This document shows, piece after piece, positions 24,818 to 36,800 of a stretch of 64,000 nucleotides of DNA (within the stretch, counting starts at the first letter, position 1; each line of letters starts with the position of its first letter). Location of the stretch: assembly GCA_902777275.1 (NCBI GenBank), contig CACYTI010000001.1, forward strand, positions 62,001-126,000. Reading direction: 5' to 3'. Source of the stretch: an uncultured Ruminococcus sp. (GTDB taxonomy: Bacteria > Bacillota > Clostridia > Oscillospirales > Acutalibacteraceae). The notes under the pieces are model-generated. The model was not told the DNA's origin. It worked only from the letters and a program-made list of their open reading frames with translations, and made no database searches. The position numbers and the translations under genes were made by a program.

Positions 24818-27800
24818 TTACGGTGTGGCAGAAGCCTGATAATTGATATTAGCAATGTCGTAAACAGTAAAGTAAAGCGGATCACTTACCAGCAATACAG
24901 TGCCGGTTTTAGCGTTGTACAGATAAGAATAAGCTCTGTAAACATAGTCTTCTTTATTGTTTGCTTTACCCCAGTTTTCATCACCGTACTTTTGTGTAAT
25001 CAATGCCATAGCATGATAGTAGTCAACCCTGTTCTTGTTATCAAGACCCTTAACGGATTTTTGTGACTTACTGTATGTATGACTGCCTGCGGAACCGAAC
25101 TTAATGAAAGTCTCAACATCGTTTGCATTATGTGTAGAACCAAATTTAGCGATGTAATCAGACTGTGTATACTTGGTTGCTCCCTTTTCATCATCCCAGT
25201 TATCCATAGAGGCTTTAACGTCACCCAAAGTTTCAATGACAACACCGTATTGATATGTGTTGCTGTTGTCGGTATTCAGCTGCAAATCGTTGTACTCGAA
25301 CGAGATCAGGAAGTCTGAGTAAACTCTGTCGCCAAGCTGCCAGTCAACATTATCCTTATACTTGGTTGTATTATCATCGGGATATCCGTTCCACTGAGTT
25401 CTGGAGTTCTCCATAAAGGTGATGGTAGCTTTTTGGTCGTTTCCGTCTTTAACAGCCTCATCATGCGGAGAAACAGCCTCGGTGTTCTCATAAACCGCCT
25501 CAATAATGGAATCCTGATACAATACGAAATTGAAGCTTCTGCTGTAGCACTTGCTGTACGGCATATTGGAATTATTGAATATATCGCTTTCGGGAGTGTA
25601 CATTTTCCAATAACTGAAATATTTGCCGTCGCTAAGCTTCTCGGGAGCCTGTACAAGATTTCCGTCGATTACTACAAGACCTTGTTGCGCTGTGGTAACT
25701 GCATCGCGTGCAAGCGGGTTAATACGCTCGGGTGTTTCACCGTCAGGCACAAGAGAATCATTACCATTTGTTGTTTTATACGGAAGCTTGAATATTGCCT
25801 CTACAGGACCCACATCAGCCTGATAAGCGTTAACGATAATCGTCAGCAGGTTGCCGGCCTCGTTGTATGACAATTTAACACCGTTTTCAGCTAAATCCGA
25901 ATCAGTGGGAGCTGTCACGAATTTTGTTGAAATGTTGGTATCGGTATTGTCAACTTTACCGGAAATCCATGTAACAGACTCACGGAAACCATCCTCATAA
26001 GGCGCATGATTGTCAATGAATGACTTCATGGCGGTAACGGTATTGAACTTCAAAGCAGTAACATCGCCACCGGAAACATTTTTAACTGTTCCGCTCGTCA
26101 GGCTTGTAAGCTCTGTAGCTGTGAAATCCTGAGCGCCTGTTGAGTAGCTCATATCACCATACAAGCTTCTGTAGGAAGTGAAATTATATGTGATATTGTA
26201 CTTAGTTGTAATTGCGTTGACGTTGCTGACGTCGATAGTCTGCATGGCGGGGCTGCTAAGAACGGTATAGCTCATAGCCTGATTGGTAACAGTGCCTGTA
26301 TAATCAGCGCTGTTAACAACAAACTTCTCGAATGCATACTCGGATCCGTTATATGTTTCCTGAACCGTGAGTACTTCATCCTTATACAGTCCGCTTACAA
26401 TTACATATTCATCCTTCTTAAGGTTGAATGTTGCCTCTCCGCCGGAAGACATATCAACAGCTGTTCCCTGCTCAACATCTAAACTGTTGTATTTTCGATA
26501 TGAATAAGGAATTTCTGTTGTGCTGATCTTCATACCAAATTCTGTGTCGCCGGAATCTTTGTCAACAACCTTTTTGATCTTCACGCCATGAGACGAGAGC
26601 TTCTTGTTTGTAACGGTGATCGTTTCGTTACCGTCTACCGTTACAGAACCGTCGTCTGTAATGGAAACAAACTCATAACCGCGCGGAATATTGTTTTCGC
26701 TGACTGTTACAACCGTGCCGTAAGGAACGTTGTTAAGTGTTACAGGGGAACCCTTGCTGAAAGTATGGCTTGTTGCAGCCGAGCTGTCCTGCTGAACGCT
26801 TACGTTGAAGACCTGAGAATCAGCGATTGATGTACCACTTTCGTTTACAACCTCTTTCTCAATCGTTACTGTGTGCTTTGTCAGACGGTTGTGAACCGTT
26901 ATCGTTTCAGAACCTAAGAGAGTAAACAGTGCAAAAGCTTCAGTGTCAGCGGCACCCTTTGTAATACGGTCAAGCACATAGCCTGTTACGGGTGTTTCGG
27001 TAACTTCCTTAATGATTGTTCCGTAAGGCAGATTGATTACTTCTGATCCGCCGTTTGCAACATCAACGTATGTTGTCTGGTCATCTGAATCCGACTGTCT
27101 GCGATATTTTACGGAGATTCTGAATGTGCTGTCGCCGGGATTTCCGTCGTCACAAATCTTTTTAACCGTAAGACCGTTCTGAACCTTAACATTATTAACG
27201 ATGATCGTCGCATTGTCTGTGCCGGTGTAGGTGTAGCTCTTACCGATTACTGTTGAGCCGGAATTAGTCACATCAACCGCTGTTTCATCTGTCTGGTCAG
27301 CCGAACCGATCTGCTTGGTAAACTTGCTGAACTGATATCCGGTCGGAATATCTGCTGTCAGCTCAGATACTCTTACCTCTGCATCGAGAGGAACAGAAAT
27401 CTGCACTCCTGCCGAACCTGATTCGATGTCAACCTTGCCGTCAGTAAAGCCTGTACCGGAGTAGTTGGAGAAGTCATTCGCATTGGAATTCTTAACCTCT
27501 ACCAAAATCGGGAATGAGCCGCTTCCGTCGTCAACAATCTTCTTGACAGTGACAGTCTTGTTGTTGATGGTATTCTTGATGGTCACGGTTTCGTCTTCGA
27601 CAGGCATTTCAAATGTCTTGGACTGAGTGCCTGTAGTTTCTGTCACGGTAGGACTTACAACGATTTCAGAGAATGAGTAATCTGTTGAAGAAATGTCATC
27701 TTCGGAAACAGATACTTCAGCTCCAACGGGAACGTTGCTGATTACATAGCTCTGACCGTTCTTGATGGTTGTCGGGAGATTTTGCGGATCCGTATTCTGT

Positions 27801-30800
27801 GTAGTCAGCGTTGAATCCGTGTATACCCACTGAGCCTGTATGCTTCCGCTTGAACCATCGGGCTTGATAGTTATAGTGATCAGGAAATTATCATTGTTCT
27901 TGGCTGAGTTGGTAACATTCTTGGTAATTGTCAGGTCTTGTGTCTTGACCGCGTTTGTTACAGTTACATATGCCTGAGCGTTTGCTGTTGTGAATTCGAG
28001 TGTGCGGTTAGCGTCGGTACCGGACTGAGTTCCCGCGTCGGCTGCTCCGGTTACTGTAATTCCAGTGCAGTTATAGCGCGCGGCGGGTACTTCGTTGACC
28101 GTTACGGTCGTGCCGTAAGGAACGTTCTTGATGGTTACGGTCTTATTCTGTGCAACGGTAAAGGTTTGAGCTGTACCGTCTGCGATCGTTGCGCTGCCCC
28201 ACGGAGTGTTGGTTCCGTCATAAGTGCAGGTGTATTCGTTATGCACTGCGGAATCAGTTGTGGGATCGTTCAGTGTAACGCTGATCGGGAAGGTATCGGC
28301 TGTTGTAAGGTTGGAAACTGCCTTTGTGATAGTAACATCATGTTTTGCAATGTTGTTCACAAATGCAACTGTTACGTTGGACTCACCGATCGTTACGTCA
28401 CTTCCTGTCTGAGTACCCGATGCGGGGTATGCTGTCGCGGAGGAAGCTCCTGTAGGCGTTACGCTTGCAAGAGTGTAGTACGAAGGAATATCGGTTTCGT
28501 ATACTCTGTACTGCTCATTTGTGTTGACCGAAATTGAGATGCTTTCACCGTGGTGAATTGTAAACTTGCCGCCGTTGAGTCTGTTTTCGGGTCCGCTGTA
28601 AGAACCGTTGAACGCTGCATACTGTGAGGTAGAAGTGTCATATTTTTCAACCTTGATGTAGAAGTTTTCTGATGTATCTGCAATATCGGTTGTTTTGGTA
28701 ATTGTTAATGTCTTTGTCTTTGAGTTTGTAAACTGAACTTCGGGATCAGCAGATGTGCCGACCGTGAAGGCAGCAGTCTTTGTTTCAGGATTATAGGAAC
28801 CGGTAGACGCTTTCTCATTTGAGATAACTGCAGTTGTTGACGTTGCCTGACCGGCATTGGTTTCCTGAACGGTTACAACTGTGTCAACGGGAACATTGTA
28901 TATTTCAATGAACTGTCCGCTTGCAATAGTAACATTTCCGTCTGTGAAATCCAACTCGCTTCCTGTTCCGTTGAGCTTGTACTTATATGTACAGTTAGAT
29001 GCGGAAGCTGCGCCTTCTTCCTGAGTATTAACATTGAATGTAAACGCACCCGTCGTAGTTTCGGTGTAATCGGCTGTCTTGCTGATTTTGACTGTCTTTG
29101 TGTTAACCGTGTTGTTCAGGGTAACATTGACATCCGATGTGCCCATCTTGATGTTCTCAAAGCCGTTCTCTCCTGAGGGGCGACTGTAGGAAGTGTCAGC
29201 AGCATTTGCTACCGAAGAACCGCTGTGGTCATAGGTATACTTGCCGGAAGTGACGGGAGTTTCAACAACCTTGATCAGAGTTTCTTTTCTGAACTTGGTT
29301 GTGGTAGCCGTTGCAGCGGCATTTGCGGTGATTGTGTAGTCGCCGTCTACCTGTACCCATGCATTCGGCGATGCGTTTGTATCCCACTTGTATACCTTGA
29401 ATGTGAATGTATCGGTTGTGCCGATGTTATCGGTTGTCTTGTAGAGGTTTACGCTGTGCAGCTCGGTGTTGTGAACGTAGATATCCTCATCGGTTTGTTC
29501 TGTATAAGTATATCCGTTGTTCTGAGCTGTCGATGTGGTTGTGTCAACCGTGATTTTCTCAAACTCATAACCGGATGGCATATCACTGCCTGTAAGCTCG
29601 GTAATGGTTACGGATGCGTCCTTCGGAACGGTAACGGTTGCCGTGTCGTCCTTGCCAAGGGTTGCATAGCCTGCCGAGAATGAGTCTGATGTGTAATCTG
29701 TTAATGTATTAGTGTTGGTAGGAGTATACTGAGCCTTAATCTTAAAGCTTTTTCCTGTTGTTGCGGTATCTGTTACCTTGTGGATGGTAACGGTTTTGTC
29801 ATTGATCTTGTTAGTTACCGTCACGGTAGCGTTGCTTGAAGGAACGGTAAATGTGAGTGTGCTGGCGTTAGCCGAAGCAATTACAGTTGAATTACCGTCC
29901 ATCGCTACGATCGACTGACAGGTGAAGTCGGTTTCCGCCGCTTCGCTTACGGTTATTTCCGCACCCTCAGGAACGTTTTCGAGAACAATGCTTTCACCGT
30001 TTTTGATCGCCATGCCGGAAAGGGAGCCGCTTGCGGAAGCTGCGGAAGCGATAGAACGGGTCCACGTTGTAACTGCTGTGTCGTCAGCCCCGTCAGGCTT
30101 GATAGAAGCGGAGATCGAGAACTCCTCAGTGCTGTTGTTTGAGTTGCTGATTGCCTTGGTGATCGTTACATTATGCGTCGCAACAGCATTCACGATTGCA
30201 ACTGCGGCAGTTGCGGAACCTGTGGTTTTGAATGTTACATTCGGCTTAGTATTGGATGTAACATTTGCTCCGCCTGTTGCGCCAATGCTTGTGCAGGAAT
30301 AGCCTGTGGGCATTGTTCCCTCGGTAACCTCTACGGTCGCTCCAACGGGAACGCCGGTAAAGGTGAGAGTCTCGGTGCCCCAAATCTTAACATCGCTGTT
30401 GGCGGTGCCGTTAGTTACCGAACCGGTGTGTGCTGTGTAGGAGCCTGAGGTTGTGTAACTGCTTGTGTAAGCATACGTCTTTGATGAGCTGCCGGATTCG
30501 TCTGTGATCTTAACAGTGAGCGGGAACTCGGTGTACTTGCCTGTAGCGCCGCCTGTTACTGACTTGTTGATAGTAACGGTCGTTGTTTGGACATTATTAG
30601 TGATAACAAGACCCTTATCAGCGTTAACGGTGGTATAGGCGGAAGTCTCGCCTTGCGTAAAATGGAAATCGGCGTCAGTGCCGACTGCGTCTATCGAGCC
30701 GATAGCGTACTTGGGCGAATTAACGTCCGTTTCCTCGACCTTGATCAGCGAATTCGCTTTAAGACCGCTTATTGTAAAGGTTTCGTCCTTTTTAATTGTG

Positions 30801-33800
30801 TACTTGCCTGTGGTTGCGTCAGCGGTGTGCTGACCGATCGCAGCTGTATACTGCGTCCAGTTTTGAACACTCGCGTTATCCTTCACCCAAACCTTGATCT
30901 TGAACTCATCATCAGTGTTGTTGATGTTGGTTTCTTTTTTGATGGTGTAGGTGTACTCATTACGGTTGTTGATGTAGGTGATTTCAGGCTTAGCATCCTT
31001 TGTCTGGAACTTAACCTCACCTGTTGCCGTGTTAACCGAAGGAGCAGGAACGTTTACGCCTCCGGTTGAGGAAGCCATATCCGGTGTATCTGCCGAAACG
31101 TTATAGTAGCTATAGAGCGTACCCGCTGTTTCGGTAATCTCGTAGTAGGTACCTACGGGATAATGCAGTGTAATAGTATCACCGTGGTGAATCGTAATAT
31201 TTCCGTTGGAGGTAGACTCTGTAGTTGTTGTTCCTCCTAAAGTACTCCTTGTGTAGTTGATCGTAGAGATAGCGGCTGTGGCAGTATGAGGAGTTGTGCC
31301 GTCATACATATGATTAGGCTTACCATTATCCCATGCACTGATATGAATTGTGTGGTCAACTGTTGTATCTACGGAATCTGTCGTCTTTTTGATTTCAACA
31401 TCATTTTGCTTAACGATGTTTCTCTGAACCAAATTCAAATCAGAATTAACAGTTATGTAACCCGTAGCAAGGTTAGTTGCCGAACTGTCTGTTGCCTGAG
31501 CGCTTTGAACAAGTTCTTTAGTTGTAAATCTTTGTTCACCGGTAATCGGCGAAATACCTACTGCGGTCTCTTGAATTTCAACGCGTGAGCCCTTGGGGAT
31601 GTTGTTGAACTGAATATAACCGTCTTTTTCAACCACATAGTTACCTGCTGCCGCAGCGGTCGCACCGTCGCCTGTTGGAGCGGTGGCAGTGCCGGTTCCG
31701 TTTACACTTACCAAACCGGTACCGAGCGGATCATAGTTAGCACCTGAGCCGTGCGGATTTAAATCAACGTGCATGGTAAACTTTGAGCCGTCGTTGTATT
31801 CGTAATCGCTAAAGTTATCTCCGTTCTTTTTATATATCTTTTTGGTAACCCTGATCGTTTGCGGAATAAACTCATTTGATACGGTTATGTTAACGTCGGC
31901 CGTACCCATTGTAAACTGCTTGGCATAATTGTTGCCAGCAACATTTGTGAGAGTTACATTGCCTGAGGTAATTCCGCCGAATGTGTAGTAATCAGACACA
32001 TAATCACTTTCAATAACTCTGACTATGGTACCCTTTACAACATCGGGAACGGTAATAACGTCGCCCTTTTTGATAGAATACTGATAACCGCCGCCGGCAA
32101 TAGCATCTCTTGCTACCGTTCCGGTTGTGTTATCATGGTGGGTTACGTTGAGGGTCAGCGCCTGAAGATCTGTAAATGTGTTTCCGCCGTCTGTCGAGAA
32201 CTGAACTCTGACCTTGAAGTTTGTGGCGTAGTCATAATCGGCGTTTGTTGTCTTTGTAATCAAGACATTGTTCCTGACCTGATTGTTGCGGATAGTGACT
32301 GCAGTTGTGTCGTTGTCTATAACAATGTTGTCATAGCCGTTTTCAACCTCACCCACAGTGCTTATCACGGAGGTGCCGTCTGTTACGCTTGAGCCTGTTC
32401 TTGAAAACTCAAACGTGGTGCCGCTCTTCGGAACCTCAACAACCTTGTATTTCTCACCGGTGTAAACCGTCAGCGAAGCTGTCGCATCCTTTGCAAGGGT
32501 CAGCTTGTGAGTAGAATCACTGAAGCTGCCTGAACCGCTGTATGTAAAGCCGGGGTCTGTTGTAATCAATTCATAATCTGCCGGAGAAGCATTAGCGTTC
32601 CACTTATATACATAGAAATCAAACGTTTCGCTTGTGGATGTGTCGGCTGATTTTGTGATCGTGAGGGTGCGCTTTTTCTTGTTGTTGAACGTTATTTTCT
32701 GTCCGGATACATCAGCAATCGTTACCCTCTTACCGTTTGTAACATCAGCTGATGTAGTAATGTTGGTAACGGTAGCGCCGTTGTAGGTGTAAGTGTTAAC
32801 AGGTGTTTCTGTTACGGTTATCTGCGAACCCACAACAACCTCGGTGAGAGTAATGCTCTCGCCGCCCTTGATCGCCAAACCACCGGATGGGAAGTTTGTC
32901 TGAGGATCGCCGTTCACATCTGTGTACGCGCCTGTATACTCTTCGCCGTCCATGGTGACATTCATGGTAAATCCGGTAGATGTATCGGTAACGTCGATCG
33001 TCTTCTCAATTGTGAGTCCCTGTGTGGGGAGATTCAGCTTTGAGTAGAATTTCAGCGCACCGGCGCTTGTCTTGAATTCGGATTCTCCGTCAATGATCTC
33101 AAAGAAGCTCTCAACGGGAATAGTGAATTTAACCGTGCGGACATTTCCGGAAACGCTCGAATCCGTAATTGTGTATACGTATCCGTCCTCATCCGTAAAC
33201 GTGCTGTTCACAGTGGTGGGGATCTCAATCGTTTGTCCGTTGTCTGCGGAGAATTTGATAAAGTTACCCGTTGTTGTGGTAGTCTTTAAGGTGATTTCCA
33301 AAACATTGCCGCTGTTTTCAACAATGTAGGTAGGTGTAATGTTGGTTGTTGCCGCGTGACCGGACTCGGGTGAAGTGTAGATAGCCGTGCCTGCGGAATC
33401 GAGAACTCTAACCTGATTAACGGTTGTACCTGTACCTGTTGTGTCAGTGGTGAGTGTATGGAGCACACCGACTGTACCTGCTACGGCAAGCTCGGAATAG
33501 AAGTTCAGTGACTGAACCAAAAGCTCTGTTCCTGCCTCGTTAAAGAAATCCGAGAGCGGATAGGTTTTGGTCATTGTGGCATTGTTTGGAGCTCTTGTTC
33601 CGTTGTAGCCGTTGTCGCCGAGATCTTCATAACCGCCGTTGTGGTCATTTTCGAGCCAGCGTGAAAAGCTCGATGTACCTATCGGGTCTGTTCTGAGAGT
33701 AACCTCAAGTTTATATGTGTCCTTATATGAGTTGAGATTCTGGAAGTTCTGAATAGTAAAGTTTGCGGGGCTTGATGTTGTGTTGCCGCCGGTTGTTGCT

Positions 33801-36800
33801 ACTCCGGATGCAGTTACGACCTGATTGTTTTCATCAAGTATTCTGTATGTGAGATAGTAGTAACCTTTACCCTGAGAGCTCGCCTTCTTCTCATGCGTGA
33901 GGTTAAAGGATGTTGCCGGGAGCTTTTCAACCACTGCAACCAGGCAGTAGTTTGTATCGATTGTCATGTCTGCGGCGGTACCCTGTGTGGGAATGTCAAC
34001 GTAGTCCGCGACATTGTCGGAAAAATCTCCACCGAGAACCGTACCGGCTGATGAACCGAGCTTCATGTAACGGAAGCCCTTGAACATATAACCGTTACCA
34101 ACATTGATACGCATTGTAGCGGTGGTTTCACGGTTGGGGAACCAAACGTCAACATCATACAGTGAGCCCGCTGCATTGCCGGCTGCCTCAGCCTGCGCCT
34201 TAGTGGCGTAGCCCGCGCCGACGTCTGCGGTGCCGCCCGCGTTGTTCGCAACAAGAGCGTACTTGGTGCTGTCACTTGTGTTGACCTGAACAACCTTGAT
34301 TTTTGCGTTGGTCGGGTCGGTGGATTTTGAGTAGATCCAGCGGCCGTCAATACGGATACCTGAGTTGTTCTCAGCACCGTTGCTTCTGCCTGTGTGATCG
34401 CCGTCTTTTACGACCTCTTCATGCTCGTAAGAAATCTTTACGTCATAATTGCTGTATGTGTCGTCGATAAGATTGTATTCAGCCGTATCGGTGTGCTCGA
34501 TGAAATACGAGGGAGGAGCTGTGGCGATCAGTGTGCCGCTGCTGTTATAAACCTTCCATACGGTAGCCCATTTACCGATATTCTGTCCGTCGGAAGCTGA
34601 GTCATTCCAGTTCTGGTTACCTACGCTTACAACATACAGTGTGCCGGAAGGAGTTCCCGTAACTTCTTCGCCGATCAGGTTGATCTTGTTACCGTCGTAG
34701 TTTGTGAGGTCTTCCCACTGGTAGTAGGAATCGCTCGCGAAGCCGCTGGAAAGGCTTCCTGTTGAACTGCTGCCGAGCTGATTATAATTATCATTGTACT
34801 TCGACGCAAGATGAGAATTAGAATAGCTTTTGTGATCTCTCAAATTGTTTGAGTTACTGTCCGTATTTGCGTTGGAAGTACGCGGAGGATCGGCAAGCGG
34901 AATCCTGTAGGATGAATTGTTTGGCTTGTATTTAATAACATACTGAATGGTATCTACCTTGGCAATTTTTGAAATCGCGATCGGGTCATAGTAGTCGTAG
35001 CTCTGCAGATTGTAATAACTGCCGTTGTAGCCCACAAATTTTTTGTGAACTGTTTCGTTTTCCCAGTAGTTATCAATAAGTACGCCTTTAATACGTGTTG
35101 ATGAAACAGTTCCGTCTTCTTCAATATAATACTCGGGGACGTACATATAGTACTTACCGGAACCGTCCTTGAGCATCGGCTGACCGGGGTAGTTACCGTT
35201 ATTTTTTGTAGCGCTGTACCATGTGTAGCAGCCGATAGTGGTATTGCCCTGCTTATCAGCCCACGCTGTGCCGAGAGTTGACGCGTCAACATAGAATTTT
35301 ACGTACTTTTTGTTTTCAAAGGCGGGCTTGTTGTAATATACGGGAGTGATTTCGAGATCGCCGGAGCCTGCCGGAACCTCGATATTCGCTTTGTATACAT
35401 TTGAGCTGCCCACCTGAGAAGCCATAAAGGTTTCACCGTTTACGACATATGCCATAACAGCCCAGCCGCCGGTGCGAGTCACCTCGGTTTGAACGGTTAT
35501 AGTCGTGTTTACGTTGTCCTGATAATAATAGGTTTTGTACTCGTCGTTATATCCCTTATAGCTGGGTATGCCCAATTTATCGGTCTGAAGTGTGCTGCCT
35601 GCGGTAACCTTGGTGTAACCCCATCCGGCTGTACCGCCGCATGTGCCGTTTTTCGCATAAATCGTTTTGTATCCGGATTCGCCTGAAGTGTCGTCGATTA
35701 CGTCGCTTTCCGAGCCGCCGGGTTCAATCCTGCCTTTTACTACCTTAACTTCAACAGTGTCATCACTGCCGGTATTGCAATAAAGCAATAAAGTATAAAC
35801 AGTGCCGGAACCGGAATCATGATAAAACCTTGCGTCTCCGGATGAAATTGACGCTTCTTTTGTGAGAGTCTGCCAACTACTGATTAAATCATTATTACCA
35901 TCTTTTTTGTAATATTTGCTGTCCGTGTATGCTTGAACGTGATAATGTCCGGGCGAAGCATCATTTGCAGTAAAGTATCCGATCCTTATATCGGTCTTAC
36001 CGTCGTAAGTATAACTTTGGTACCGCGTGGTTGACACTGCGCTGTCACTTGATGTTAATCCGGATTCCTCAGGCCAGACATTAAATTTCCATGAAGTAGT
36101 AGTTCCCGCAGATATATAATTCGCCACAGCGCGGAAATTGCCCCTCGCCTTGAGCTTAATGGTTTGATCGGTCAACGAACCCTGCGTTATTGTATAGGAT
36201 CCGCCCTCGATTATCCATTTATCGAATGTTTGACCGGAAATAGTCTGCGCTGTGAGAGTGATCTCATCGGCGTCGGTCGCCTGATAGCAGCTCATGGAGC
36301 TTCCGCCCTCAAGTGGGGTATATGTTCCGGTTGAGATCGATGACCCGTTCTTTTGTACAGTCGGGTGATTGCTGCCCGTGCTGCTTTTCGCGGTGAAATA
36401 AATATTCGTCGCGTCCGCAAATACGGCTGTGACCGTGGTGTTTGCGGTAAAGCCCGTAAGATAGATATTGTTTCCGTCAATTGAAACATTACCGCTTGTG
36501 GTTCGGGCTGTCTTTAGGACCTTACCAGAGGCGGGTACAGCGGTAATCGTAACCGTAGCGCCCTTATACGCCTTTGTGCCGTCGTCAGCCGCCAAACCGC
36601 CTGTGATCGACGCGGTACCCAAAGAGGTATCGTTGCTCTGGGCGGTAATGGTGTATTTCTGACTCGGCTCACCTGCGGTGAACAGCGCATAGTATGTAGT
36701 ATCGCTGTTTACGGCGGGAGAAGTAGCACCCGTTGCGGTAGTGCTGAATCTGTTTGTGCACGCCGCGTCGGAATACCAGCCTTCAAAGGTATAAGTAGCT